From an uncultured Oceanospirillaceae bacterium (GTDB lineage: Bacteria; Pseudomonadota; Gammaproteobacteria; Pseudomonadales; Balneatricaceae), in the NCBI GenBank assembly GCA_937136055.1, contig CAKZOD010000120.1:1-60098 (forward strand): DNA of 60,098 nt. Reading direction: 5' to 3'. Positions within the stretch are counted from its first letter, which is position 1; the number at the start of each line of letters is the position of its first letter. This document shows, piece after piece, positions 8,196 through 16,285 of this stretch. The notes under the pieces are model-generated. The model made no database searches. It saw only the letters and a program-made list of their open reading frames with translations, and was not told the DNA's origin. Made by a program: the position numbers and the translations under genes.

Positions 8196-8876
8196 ATGCA
8201 ATTATCAAAAGGAAAATCGTTATTTAAGAGTGCGTTAGGCACTGCTGTTTTAAGTGCTGCATTATTATCTGCATCAACCAGTGCTGTATGGGCTAGCTCG
8301 CAAGCAGTAACTAATATTGATGCTTTTATTGCGCAACAAAACATCGACAAAAATGCAGCTAAATGGAAATTAAAGCTGTCTAAGCCGCCTATGCAAGCTT
8401 TTGATCAAGGTAAAACCTATATTTGGAATCTTGAGACAAATGTGGGTAATATCGCCGTGAAGTTGCTGCCAAAAACCGCGCCTATGCATGTAACGAGCAC
8501 TATTTATTTAACCCGCTTAGGCTTTTATGACAAGGTGGCTTTTCATCGCGTAATCACCGATTTTATGGCACAAGGTGGTGACCCTACAGGTACTGGGCGC
8601 GCGGGACCTGGTTATACCTATGATGGTGAGTTTAGCCCATCAGTACGTCACGATAAGCCAGGGCTTCTAAGTATGGCGAATGCGGGACCAGGCACCGATG
8701 GTAGTCAGTTCTTTCTGACCTTTAAAGCGACCCCTTGGCTAGATGGGAAGCACACCATTTTCGGTGAGGTGATTGAAGGTAAAAAGACTTTGCGAGAATT
8801 AGAGCTTGCCGGCAGTGGATCTGGGCGCACCTCTAAGAAGCTAGAAATTGTTAAAGCTAGCATTGAAGTAAAATAA
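8196..8876 (+). CDS. Periplasmic peptidyl-prolyl cis-trans isomerase, cyclophilin type
   Basis: A 226-residue cyclophilin with an N-terminal signal peptide (residues 1 to about 34; basic start, hydrophobic core, cleavage likely after AVWA). The isomerase domain (about 70-222) shows VAFHRVITDFMAQGGDPTGTG with the catalytic Arg, GSQFFLTF and TPWLDGKHTIFGEV. These are the hallmark active-site blocks of bacterial PpiA/PpiB proteins. It would speed proline isomerisation during folding of exported proteins. About 35 residues between signal and domain (DAFIAQQNIDKNAAKWK) are an extra linker not seen in E. coli PpiA. It is a single gene with its own strong terminator right after the stop. Confidence 0.92.
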   Translation: MQLSKGKSLFKSALGTAVLSAALLSASTSAVWASSQAVTNIDAFIAQQNIDKNAAKWKLKLSKPPMQAFDQGKTYIWNLETNVGNIAVKLLPKTAPMHVTSTIYLTRLGFYDKVAFHRVITDFMAQGGDPTGTGRAGPGYTYDGEFSPSVRHDKPGLLSMANAGPGTDGSQFFLTFKATPWLDGKHTIFGEVIEGKKTLRELELAGSGSGRTSKKLEIVKASIEVK

Positions 8877-8893
8877 TACTTTCTTGAAATGAC

Positions 8894-8929
8894 AAAGCGC
8901 TAGTGAGGTAATTCACTAGCGCTTTTTTT
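8894..8929 (+). terminator. Rho-independent terminator of the cyclophilin gene
   Basis: A perfect 13-base stem AAAGCGCTAGTGA (8894-8906) and TCACTAGCGCTTT (8913-8925) has a six-base loop and a run of seven Ts (8923-8929). It begins 17 bases after the stop codon. Confidence 0.95.
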
Positions 8930-8979
8930 AAACCTAGAATCAGTAATTGGATTCCTTTTTAAGCGCCGAGGAGCTTTAT

Positions 8980-9042
8980 TGTAGGAAGGCACATGTTGCC
9001 GTAAATGGTTGTTCCCTTTATAAAACATGTAACGAACCTACA
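8980..9042. repeat. Imperfect inverted repeat with TGTAGG ends
   Basis: Outer arms are TGTAGG (8980-8985) and CCTACA (9037-9042). Inner arms are ACATGTT (8991-8997) and AACATGT (9024-9030). A further TTCCCTTT (from about 9012) can pair with AAAGGGAA (from about 9062). It lies between the cyclophilin terminator and the 3' end of the bkd operon, so it could be a convergent termination or REP-like element. GTAG next to a palindrome is the kind of mark RAYT enzymes recognise, but this is only suggestive. Confidence 0.5.
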
Positions 9043-9135
9043 GCGAAGTTAATCAAGCGTAAAAGGGAATAGTTTGCTCACTTAGTAAAGTGTTACTGAC
9101 TAATTTATTACATACATTCAATAGAGTGTTGTTAC

Positions 9136-9149
9136 ATTGAACGTTCAAT
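9136..9149. promoter_or_regulatory. Perfect 14-base palindrome ATTGAACGTTCAAT
   Basis: A perfect 14-base palindrome 15 bases beyond the stop of the bkd E2 gene. The form resembles operators of TetR-type repressors. It lies at a 3' end rather than before a gene, so its use is unclear. Confidence 0.4.
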
Positions 9150-9163
9150 TTCTGGTTCTAGGT

Positions 9164-10408
9164 TCAGACAAAAATAGCCCCTGGGTTCTCCAGTAACGAT
9201 TTTAAAGACTGAATCATTAAAGCCCCGTCATAGCCATCGACGATACGGTGGTCAAATGATGATGACAAATTCATCATTGTACGCACCACGATTTGCCCAT
9301 CAATCACCACAGGTCGCTGCTGCATTTTGTTGATGCCGATGATGCAGGTTTCTGGTGCGTTGATAATCGGCGTAGTGGCGATACCGCCAATAGCACCTAA
9401 GCTAGTGATGGTTAATGTTGAGCCTGAAAGTTGCGCGGGGCTGGCTTTTGAGTTTCTTGCAAGTTGTGTTACTTGTGAAAGCTCACTTGCGCACTGCCAG
9501 ATATCCAACGATTGTACGTCTTTAACAACCGGCACCATCAGGCCTTGTTCTGTCATTGTAGCTATGCCTAAATGAACGTTTTGATGCTGGCTAAGTAGAG
9601 CGTTTTCTTCATCATAATGCGCGTTACAATGTGGAAATTGTTTCACTACCTTGACCAGTGCTTTCATAATAAAAGGGAGCAATGTGAGCTTACTTTGTTG
9701 ACTGGTTCGCTCCTTGTTTAAATGCGCTCTTAAAGCTTCTAAAGCTGTTAAATCGACTTCTTCGATGTACGAATAGTGTGGGATATTGCGCTTACTTTCT
9801 AGCATGCGTTGTGCAATTACTTTTCGCAGGCCCTTAACTTTAAAAGGTGTTATGTTTGAACTCGATAACTCAGAAGGGGTAAGGCTTACTTGCTGTGCAC
9901 CATTGGCTACAAATCTGTCCAAATCAGAGTTATTTATTCGCCCGCCTTTTCCGCTCCCGGAAACGAGGCTGAGATCTATTTTAAGTTCTCTTGCATGTTT
10001 TCTTACTGATGGAGAGGTCAGAACCGTTTTATGAATTACCCCAACACTATCGCTGGTTTGAGCTACTTTGTCTTCGGTTTCAATATAAGCTAGTTGCTCG
10101 CTAGCTGCTTTGGTAGATGGCTGTTCAAGCTGCTCGGATATTGGTGCAGTTTTAGATGATGATGTGGAGCTCGTTTCTAGCAAAATTAGCTCACTGCCAA
10201 CAGCTATTTCAATACCAGCCTCGCAAGCGAGCTTTTTTACTGTGCCAGCAACAGGAGAGGTGACTTCAACGACGGCTTTGTCAGTCATAACGTCAACAAT
10301 ATGTTGATCTTCTTCTACTGTATCTCCAAGGTTAACGTGCCATTCAACAATTTCTGAAACGACAATGCCTTCACCTAAATCAGGTAGTTTAAAACTGAAT
10401 GCGCTCAT
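9164..10408 (-). CDS. bkdB: Branched-chain 2-oxoacid dehydrogenase E2 (lipoamide acyltransferase)
   Basis: A 414-residue core subunit of the branched-chain alpha-keto acid dehydrogenase complex. It moves the acyl group made by E1 from lipoyl to CoA (isobutyryl-, isovaleryl-, 2-methylbutyryl-CoA). It has one lipoyl domain (about 3-78, lipoylated Lys44 in VMTDKAVVE), a low-complexity linker, an E3-binding domain (about 133-170, SPSVRKHARELKIDL..GKGGRI) and a C-terminal catalytic domain ending in SFDHRIVDGYDGA with the active-site His and Asp. The start ATG overlaps the E1-beta stop by one base (TAATG), so translation is coupled. It is third in the bkd operon; no E3 gene follows. Confidence 0.93.
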   Translation of the reverse strand: MSAFSFKLPDLGEGIVVSEIVEWHVNLGDTVEEDQHIVDVMTDKAVVEVTSPVAGTVKKLACEAGIEIAVGSELILLETSSTSSSKTAPISEQLEQPSTKAASEQLAYIETEDKVAQTSDSVGVIHKTVLTSPSVRKHARELKIDLSLVSGSGKGGRINNSDLDRFVANGAQQVSLTPSELSSSNITPFKVKGLRKVIAQRMLESKRNIPHYSYIEEVDLTALEALRAHLNKERTSQQSKLTLLPFIMKALVKVVKQFPHCNAHYDEENALLSQHQNVHLGIATMTEQGLMVPVVKDVQSLDIWQCASELSQVTQLARNSKASPAQLSGSTLTITSLGAIGGIATTPIINAPETCIIGINKMQQRPVVIDGQIVVRTMMNLSSSFDHRIVDGYDGALMIQSLKSLLENPGAIFV

Positions 10409-11424
10409 TAGTTGCTCTCCATGGTGCGTAGCATTGCATCATTAATACGCTTTTGACTTGGAAAATACTCCCATTCAAATGCATGAGGATAGGGTGTATC
10501 CCAACCCGTAACGCGCTCGATTGGCGCTTTTAATTCCCAAAAGCATTGCTCTTGTACTTGTGAAAGGATTTCTGCACCAAAGCCGCTGGTTAGTGTCGCT
10601 TCATGGACGATGACGCAGCGACCTGTTTTAGCCACAGATGCCTGAATAGTATCGATATCCAAAGGAACTAATGTGCGTATATCAATGAGCTCTGCATTAA
10701 TATGACTCTTGTTAATAGCGGCTTGTGCAACGTGTACCATGTTGCCATAAGTGATAACGGTAACATCGCAGCCTTCATTGATAACAGCTGCTTTGCCTAT
10801 CTCAATTGTATAGTGCTCTTCAGGGACATCTCCTTTAGGATGGCTGCTCCAAGGGGTTGCGGCTTGCTCATGGTCACCGTCAAATGGGCCGTTGTAGATA
10901 CGTTTAGGCTCAAAGAAAATGACAGGATCATTTGATTCAATAGCGGCCGTTAATAAGCCTTTTGCATCATAAGGGTTAGATGGCATAACCGTTTTCAAGC
11001 CACAAGAGTGAGTAAACAATGCCTCAGGGCTTTGCGAGTGTGTTTGCCCACCGCGAATGCCGCCTCCACAAGGTGTACGGATTACCACGGGTGCAAAGTA
11101 CTCTCCACCACTGCGGTGTCTTAATCTTGCAAGCTCCGAGACTATTTGATCAATAGCAGGGTAGATATAATCAGAAAATTGAATTTCGACGACAGGACGT
11201 AAGCCATTGACTCCCATGCCAATAGCGACGCCCATGATGCCGCCTTCTGCAATTGGCATATCGAGCGCGCGATGTGCGCCATATTTTTCGTATAGACCGT
11301 CAGTGCAGCGAAACACGCCGCCGAAAAAACCAACATCTTCACCCATTACGAGCACGTCAGGGTCATTTGCCATGCAGCTGTCCATTGCAGAATTAAGTGC
11401 TTGGATCATATTCATTTTAGCCAT
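10408..11424 (-). CDS. bkdA2: Branched-chain 2-oxoacid dehydrogenase E1 beta subunit
   Basis: A 338-residue transketolase-like beta chain of the E1 decarboxylase. It pairs with the alpha chain to bind thiamine diphosphate at the interface and oxidatively decarboxylate the keto acids from Val, Leu and Ile. Visible family blocks are NMIQALNSAMD, VMGEDVGFFGGVFR, PIAEGGIMGVAIGMG, VVIRTPCGGGIRGGQTHSQSPEA (His in the usual place) and VIVHEATLTSGFGAE. The length is typical. It begins 12 bases after the alpha-subunit stop and overlaps the E2 start by one base. Confidence 0.94.
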   Translation of the reverse strand: MAKMNMIQALNSAMDSCMANDPDVLVMGEDVGFFGGVFRCTDGLYEKYGAHRALDMPIAEGGIMGVAIGMGVNGLRPVVEIQFSDYIYPAIDQIVSELARLRHRSGGEYFAPVVIRTPCGGGIRGGQTHSQSPEALFTHSCGLKTVMPSNPYDAKGLLTAAIESNDPVIFFEPKRIYNGPFDGDHEQAATPWSSHPKGDVPEEHYTIEIGKAAVINEGCDVTVITYGNMVHVAQAAINKSHINAELIDIRTLVPLDIDTIQASVAKTGRCVIVHEATLTSGFGAEILSQVQEQCFWELKAPIERVTGWDTPYPHAFEWEYFPSQKRINDAMLRTMESN

Positions 11425-11436
11425 TACAGAGACTCC

Positions 11437-12690
11437 TTAAGACTGACTGATGAGTTGTGATTGTTTTGCTAGGTGCTTGGGCTGTTGCTCAAAAACATCT
11501 TCGAACATCGAGCTAACAGGCCAGTGCGGGCCATTGTCTAGTGAGCCGTGGCTCAGGGCGCGTTTCCAGCATTCAGTCATTTGTTGTGTAATTTGGTTAA
11601 AGAGTTCGTCGTGCTGTTGCTCGCTCCACAAGCCTTGTTTGATAAGGTGCAGTTTTAAGCGCTCAATCGGGTCTCCTAAAGGCCAGTGATCGCCTTCGTT
11701 CTTGCCACGATAGGCATCTGGGTTATCACTGGTTGAATGTCCTTCTTTGCGGTATGTGTAAAGTTCAATTAAGGTCGCTCCAGCGCCTTGGCGGGCACGT
11801 TCTGCTGCCCACTGAGTAACTGCGTAAACGGCGAGAAAATCATTACCGTCGACACGAATGCCGGGCAAGCTAAAGCCTATGCTACGCGCCGCGAAAGTCG
11901 TGCCGGCACTGGCAAAAGATTGGGGTGTAGAAATAGCCCACTGATTGTTAACGACATTGAGAATCACTGGCGCTTTGTAAGTACTGCCAAACACTAAGGC
12001 GTGATAAACATCCGCAGCAGCGGTTGTGCCATCGCCTACCCAAGCGGCAGCGATATGATCTTCTCCTTTATAAGCAGAAGCCATTGCCCAGCCTACTGCT
12101 TGCGAGTACTGGGTGGCTAAATTGCCAGAGATGGAAAAGAAATTATGTTGCTTTGAGCTGTAAAAGATCGGCATTTGGCGACCTTTAATATTGTCTTTTG
12201 CGTTGGATAAACACTGGCACATCATCGCTTCGATATCATGGTTGCGAGCAAACAATAATCCTTGTTGGCGATAGCTGGGAAATAGCATGTCTGAATCTTG
12301 CAGCGCCATGCCTTGGGCGATAGATACTGCTTCTTCACCGCTGGATTTTACGTAGAAAGAGAGCTTGCCTTGGCGTTGCATTTTGAACATACGGTCATCG
12401 TAGGCACGCACCGTCATCATTTTTGTTAAGCCTTGAATGAGTTGCTCATTAGTTAGCTGTGGTTGCCATGGGCCACAGCTTTCATGGTTGTCATTTAGCA
12501 CGCGTACTAAGCCGTAAGCCAGTGACTGCATTTCTAAAGCCGGTGTTAGTACATCGGGTTTGAAGCTGTCAGTGGGGTGGGGGATATCAAGGTGTGAAAA
12601 ATCAGGTGTTGAATCAGGCCTTGAAGAGGCTTGAGGGATAAAAAGCTTAGAGCGGTAGCTTGCTGGGGTTGCATCGTTTGGCTGTTGCAT
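11437..12690 (-). CDS. bkdA1: Branched-chain 2-oxoacid dehydrogenase E1 alpha subunit
   Basis: A 417-residue alpha chain of the E1 component. The thiamine diphosphate motif is seen as WVGDGTTAAADVYHALVFGSTYKAPVILNVVNN (GDG...NN, about residues 217-250). The regulatory-loop region TYRKEGHSTSDNPDAYR lies near 307-323. Its N-terminal 50 residues with many Ser and Pro resemble other gammaproteobacterial BkdA1 proteins. An AGGT lies five bases before the ATG. It is first gene of a three-gene operon (alpha, beta, E2), and the divergent Lrp-type gene about 400 bases upstream is the probable regulator. Confidence 0.94.
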   Translation of the reverse strand: MQQPNDATPASYRSKLFIPQASSRPDSTPDFSHLDIPHPTDSFKPDVLTPALEMQSLAYGLVRVLNDNHESCGPWQPQLTNEQLIQGLTKMMTVRAYDDRMFKMQRQGKLSFYVKSSGEEAVSIAQGMALQDSDMLFPSYRQQGLLFARNHDIEAMMCQCLSNAKDNIKGRQMPIFYSSKQHNFFSISGNLATQYSQAVGWAMASAYKGEDHIAAAWVGDGTTAAADVYHALVFGSTYKAPVILNVVNNQWAISTPQSFASAGTTFAARSIGFSLPGIRVDGNDFLAVYAVTQWAAERARQGAGATLIELYTYRKEGHSTSDNPDAYRGKNEGDHWPLGDPIERLKLHLIKQGLWSEQQHDELFNQITQQMTECWKRALSHGSLDNGPHWPVSSMFEDVFEQQPKHLAKQSQLISQS

Positions 12691-13088
12691 ACTGCACCTA
12701 TGTTGATGTTCTTTTTGTTAGATTCTTTTTAGCGATTTAGTGTTTTGGCTTGTGAGCTGAAAGTTAGTTTTTTCTTGTCAGTCAGCGAAGCAAAATATTG
12801 TTATCGTGGTTTAAATGTCTATTTTTAATATACCTGTTTTGGCTAGCATGAATTATTTAATGTTTTCTTGATATGAAAGCTTTTGGGTATTAAAAATTCT
12901 TTAATATTTCGTTATGCGTATAAATTTTTAATAAAGTCTATAAATGTGGTATTTTGTGTTAAGATAGTCGATAAATAGTAAGTCAACGGCATCAATCAAT
13001 GACTCTAATCAAATGAAGAAACAGCTGAGCAAGTAGTGAGTAGGCAAGTAACTACTAGCCAATAAAAAAGAAAGGAAACAGGTAGCAG
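12691..13088. promoter_or_regulatory. Divergent bkd / Lrp-type regulator promoter region
   Basis: About 400 AT-rich bases between the leftward bkd operon and the rightward Lrp-type gene. Several A/T tracts (12830-12960) give the curved, loosely conserved look of regions bound by Lrp proteins. I could not single out a clear operator or a strong sigma-70 pair. No small ORF is convincing. Confidence 0.5.
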
Positions 13089-13553
13089 ATGAAGCTAGAT
13101 AAAACAGATCAAAGAATATTAGAGTTGCTGCAGCAAGATGCCAGCTTAAGCGCTGCGGACATCGCCCAAAAAGTTAACCTATCACAGCCCCCTTGCTGGC
13201 GACGTATCAAACGATTGCACGATGAAGGGGTGATCAAGCAAACAACAGCCATTTTAGAGCCCGCTAAACTCGGCCTTAATTTGGTGATCTATGCTGAGGT
13301 AAAACTGATCGCCAATGGGGAGCTGGCAGCGTTTGAAGCAGCTGTGCAAGATATCGAAGAGATCACTGAGTGTTACATTATGCTGGGCGATGTGGATTTT
13401 TTATTGCGTATCGATACTACCGATATTGCAGGGTACGAAAGACTCTATCGCAACCAGCTTTCTAAAATACCTGGAGTACAGGCCTTTAATACTAATGTCG
13501 CTATGACGGCTGTTAAGCGCTCAACCAAGTTGCCCGTTAACTTAGCAGGATAA
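13089..13553 (+). CDS. bkdR: Lrp/AsnC-family regulator, probable BkdR
   Basis: A 154-residue Lrp-type regulator. An N-terminal winged HTH (about 1-60, ILELLQQDASLSAADIAQKVNLSQPPCWRRIKRLHDEGVI) is followed by a RAM/AsnC ligand domain (about 70-145, with GDVDFLLRIDTTDIAGYERLYR). Proteins of this type bind as octamers, bend DNA and respond to amino acids. In Pseudomonas the homologue BkdR activates the branched-chain dehydrogenase operon when branched-chain amino acids are present. The divergent position next to bkdA1 makes the same role likely here, but the ligand is inferred. Confidence 0.87.
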   Translation: MKLDKTDQRILELLQQDASLSAADIAQKVNLSQPPCWRRIKRLHDEGVIKQTTAILEPAKLGLNLVIYAEVKLIANGELAAFEAAVQDIEEITECYIMLGDVDFLLRIDTTDIAGYERLYRNQLSKIPGVQAFNTNVAMTAVKRSTKLPVNLAG

Positions 13554-13666
13554 TGTGTCCTGATTTGTCCTTTTTGTGTCTTACTAGATAGCTTACAAAA
13601 ATAACTAAACGCGCTACTCTATCTATCAGTTTCACTCAAACGTAATAAGGGCTGCAGAGGTTGATA

Positions 13667-13978
13667 ATGGAAATTACAAAGGCGCGTCAATTTACAGCAG
13701 ATAGAGCTTGGGGTTCAAAATGCATTGCCAATATGCAGGGGATTACGACTAAGCTGCACTGGACTGACCAAGACTACATTTGGCATGTGAATGATGGGCA
13801 AGAAGTGTTTGTGGTGCTGGATGGCCAAGTGAATATGCACTATAAAAATCAAGGTGAATCCTACTGTGAGTTATTAGAGGTTGGCGATATTTTCTATGCT
13901 AATGTAGGTGTTGAACACCGCGCTTGCCCTATAGGTGAAGCACGTATATTAGTGATTGAAAAGCAGGGTAGTGTTTAA
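13667..13978 (+). CDS. Small cupin-fold protein
   Basis: A 103-residue single-cupin protein. The two cupin motifs are loosely visible: HVNDGQEVFVVLDGQVNMHY (about 43-62) and EVGDIFYANVGVEHRACP (about 74-91). A His and a Glu in each half could bind metal (HVNDGQE, VGVEHR). The substrate is unknown; such small cupins often sense or isomerise small carbonyl or sugar compounds. The ATG at 13667 is preferred over the TTG at 13661 because AGAGG lies six bases before it. The stop overlaps the ATG of the next gene (TAATG), so the pair is translated together. Confidence 0.75.
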   Translation: MEITKARQFTADRAWGSKCIANMQGITTKLHWTDQDYIWHVNDGQEVFVVLDGQVNMHYKNQGESYCELLEVGDIFYANVGVEHRACPIGEARILVIEKQGSV

Positions 13979-14970
13979 TGTTAAAGCCGTTGGCAGAGCC
14001 TTCAAAAGTAGTACCGATAGATTGCTATTTCCTGGTATTACCGGGCTTTTTACCTCTTGATTTAGCGGGGCCTCAGCAAGTGATGCTCAGTGCTAACAAT
14101 CATCGTCAACTGTATCGAATTCACTATATAAGTTTATGTCCTGATGTGGCCATGAAAGGCGGTTTGATGTTGCAGCAGTTAATGCCGTTACCTGTGAAAA
14201 TGCCACAAGGGAGTCGTTTGATTATTGCGGGCTTGAGTCAAACGGATCAGTTCTTAGCATCAGCTCAAGGAGAGCAAGTAGTCAGTTGGTTAAAGCAGCA
14301 GCGGGCAGTTGATGACTTAACCCTAGTGACAATTTGCTCAGGTGCCTTAATCGCAGCAAAGAGTGGTTTTTTAGTTAATAAAAGGTGTACTACCCATCAG
14401 GATTTAATCGCCCGGCTGGAGTTAATAGAACCGAGTGCGCAAGTGATCAGCGATCGCTTGTATGTTCAAGATGGCAAAACCTGGAGCAGTGCTGGCATTA
14501 GTTCAGGGATCGATATGATGCTGGCGATGTTACAGCAAGATAGTGATGCTCAGTTCACTGAGAGTATAGCCCGCGATATGGTGGTCTACATGCGCAGGAC
14601 AGAGGGCGATTCAAGATTGAGCCCTTGGATGGAAGGGCGCAACCATATTCAGAGGCGAATCCATTTAGTGCAAGATGCAATCACTAAAAATCCACATGAA
14701 AACCTCTCATTAGAAACATTGGCAGAGCAATGTCACATGAGTAGCCGTCATCTGAGCCGCAAATTTAAGGAAGCCACAGGGCAGAGTGTGCAGCAGTACA
14801 TTGTAGCGATCCGCTTAGCACTGGCTGAAAAATTACTGAGCCAAACACAGTGCCCTATTGAGCAAGTGGTTGAAGAATGCGGTTTTAACTCTGTGCGTAA
14901 TTTTAGAAGAGCATGGGTGCAAAAGAACACTTTGAGCCCGAGTAAATACCGAAAACAATACCAGTTGTGA
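13978..14970 (+). CDS. GlxA-like AraC-family regulator with DJ-1/PfpI domain
   Basis: A 330-residue protein. The N-terminal DJ-1/PfpI amidotransferase-like domain (about 13-200) keeps the nucleophile-elbow look VTICSGALIAAKSG with Cys near 120. The C-terminal AraC/XylS double HTH (about 225-325) has LSLETLAEQCHMSSRHLSRKFKEATGQS and PIEQVVEECGFNSVRNFRRAW. Relatives such as GbdR, ArgR and CdhR sense quaternary amines or amino acids and activate nearby catabolic genes. It is coupled to the upstream cupin and followed 36 bases later by a GST gene, so these three likely form one operon. The ligand is unknown. Confidence 0.85.
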   Translation: MLKPLAEPSKVVPIDCYFLVLPGFLPLDLAGPQQVMLSANNHRQLYRIHYISLCPDVAMKGGLMLQQLMPLPVKMPQGSRLIIAGLSQTDQFLASAQGEQVVSWLKQQRAVDDLTLVTICSGALIAAKSGFLVNKRCTTHQDLIARLELIEPSAQVISDRLYVQDGKTWSSAGISSGIDMMLAMLQQDSDAQFTESIARDMVVYMRRTEGDSRLSPWMEGRNHIQRRIHLVQDAITKNPHENLSLETLAEQCHMSSRHLSRKFKEATGQSVQQYIVAIRLALAEKLLSQTQCPIEQVVEECGFNSVRNFRRAWVQKNTLSPSKYRKQYQL

Positions 14971-15006
14971 TATCCCTAAAATAGATTTCGTTTGCTAGGA
15001 GAGAGC

Positions 15007-15666
15007 ATGTACACATTATATTACTACCCGGGTAATGCCAGTTTAGCTGTGCATATGATGCTAAAAGCATTAGGTGCAGATTATGAATTGGCATTGGTTG
15101 ATAGAGAAACTAATGGCCAAAAATCGGCGGAGTATTTAGCGCTTAATCCGGCCGGTAGAATACCGACATTAGTAGATTCATCGTTTTTACTAGGTAATAA
15201 GCCATTGGTGATCTTTGAAAGTGTTGCAATCTGTCAGCATCTTTTAGAGCAGCATCCTGATAGTACGTTGATCCCATCCTCTAAATCAGCGTTGCGCAGT
15301 GAATATTACCAGTGGTTAATGTATCTCAATAACTCAGTTCAAGCAGAGCTGATGCTGTATTTCTATCCTGAAAAATACACATCAGACCCTAACGGTTATG
15401 AAGCGATTCAACAAAGGGCAGAGCAAAGAGTAACGGGAATGTTTGAGCTGTTAAACGACAAACTTTCCAGCTCAAGCTTTATTGTTGGTGAACAATTGAG
15501 CGTCTGCGATTTCTTTTTGTTTATGGTGTCCAATTGGGCGTCTTCTTTTGAAAAAACACCTTTAAGCATGGAGCATTTAAAACGCTATTTAAAAATGATG
15601 GCGCAGCAGCCCTGTGTTCAACAAGCGTTTCTAAACGAGGGACGTGATCTCTCAAGGTATGACTAA
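15007..15666 (+). CDS. Glutathione S-transferase family protein
   Basis: A 219-residue GST. The thioredoxin-like N-terminal half starts YTLYYYPGNASLAVHMMLKALG and includes NPAGRIPTLV (cis-Pro) and FESVAICQHLLEQHP (the Glu-Ser pair that binds the glutathione gamma-glutamyl group). The all-helical C-terminal half ends with SVCDFFLFMVSNW, the N-capping box region. It is cytosolic and would conjugate or isomerise small electrophiles with glutathione. The ATG at 15007 follows a clear TAGGAGAGAG ribosome site; the frame opens 5 codons earlier. It probably belongs to the operon with the cupin and regulator. Confidence 0.87.
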   Translation: MYTLYYYPGNASLAVHMMLKALGADYELALVDRETNGQKSAEYLALNPAGRIPTLVDSSFLLGNKPLVIFESVAICQHLLEQHPDSTLIPSSKSALRSEYYQWLMYLNNSVQAELMLYFYPEKYTSDPNGYEAIQQRAEQRVTGMFELLNDKLSSSSFIVGEQLSVCDFFLFMVSNWASSFEKTPLSMEHLKRYLKMMAQQPCVQQAFLNEGRDLSRYD

Positions 15667-15768
15667 TCGGACAAACCTATAATAATAAGTGGAGTAACTG
15701 TAAATAGTTGAAAAATAGATGAGTTTGGCTGCTGGTGAGTATTTATTTTAAATATATAACGTTAATGT

Positions 15769-15795
15769 TTGACATCTTTAAGGGAGTTATATACA
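15769..15795 (+). promoter_or_regulatory. Probable sigma-70 promoter of the cold-shock gene
   Basis: A consensus -35 TTGACA (15769-15774) is followed after 15 bases by TATACA (15790-15795), or TACATT at 17-base spacing. Transcription would start near 15802. That leaves a leader of about 150 bases before the cold-shock gene, the long 5' leader typical of csp messages. Confidence 0.6.
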
Positions 15796-15950
15796 TTGGC
15801 GGCCAGCTACAAAGAAAGTCTATTTATTTACATGCTTCAACTCACAGTTTTACTCGTAATTCCTGTTCTTGTCGTCTCTAAGTTTCAGTCTCTTTTTATG
15901 CTACTCAAGCCCTAGAGGGCAAAATTAATTTTTAAATACAGGATATTATT

Positions 15951-16157
15951 ATGTCTACAGTTACTGGTACAGTTAAGTGGTTCAACGAAACTAAAGGTTT
16001 TGGCTTCATCGAGCAAGAATCAGGTCCAGACGTTTTCGCACATTTCTCAGCAATCGCTGGTGACGGATTCAAAACTTTGGCTGAAGGCCAGCGTGTTGAG
16101 TTCAGCGTATCTCAAGGTCAAAAAGGCCCACAAGCTGAGAACATCGTAGCACTTTAA
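15951..16157 (+). CDS. Cold-shock protein, CspA family
   Basis: A 68-residue single OB-fold protein. RNP1 is KGFGFIEQE (about 15-23) and RNP2 is VFAHFSAI (about 29-36), with the usual TGTVKWFNETKGFGF opening. Such proteins bind single-stranded RNA and DNA and melt RNA structure, helping translation in the cold or during growth. It is a single gene with its own promoter, a leader of about 150 bases and a strong terminator. Which Csp it corresponds to cannot be told, since paralogues are very similar. Confidence 0.95.
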   Translation: MSTVTGTVKWFNETKGFGFIEQESGPDVFAHFSAIAGDGFKTLAEGQRVEFSVSQGQKGPQAENIVAL

Positions 16158-16209
16158 TCGCTACTTTTTTCTAAGCTCAAGCAATCGCTTTTATAGTGAA
16201 TTGCAATTT

Positions 16210-16241
16210 AAAAAAGCAAACTTTTATAGTTTGCTTTTTTT
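16210..16241. terminator. Rho-independent terminator (bidirectional)
   Basis: The 13-base stem AAAAAAGCAAACT (16210-16222) with AGTTTGCTTTTTT (16228-16240) has a five-base loop and T-tract. The A-run on the left makes it usable from the minus strand too, so it may serve both csp and the convergent LysR gene ending at 16286. Confidence 0.9.
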
Positions 16242-16285
16242 GTGCCTGCCAGAAAGTGAAAAGCTGTTATTTGACGCTTTAGGCG

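Noticed and set aside
8168..8350. A 60-residue minus-strand ORF over the cyclophilin signal peptide
   Set aside because: It is entirely antisense to a well supported signal peptide coding stretch, with no supporting signals.
9327..10307. Plus-strand frames opposite the bkd E2 gene
   Set aside because: They are antisense shadows of a clear acyltransferase gene and have no ribosome sites or recognisable domains.
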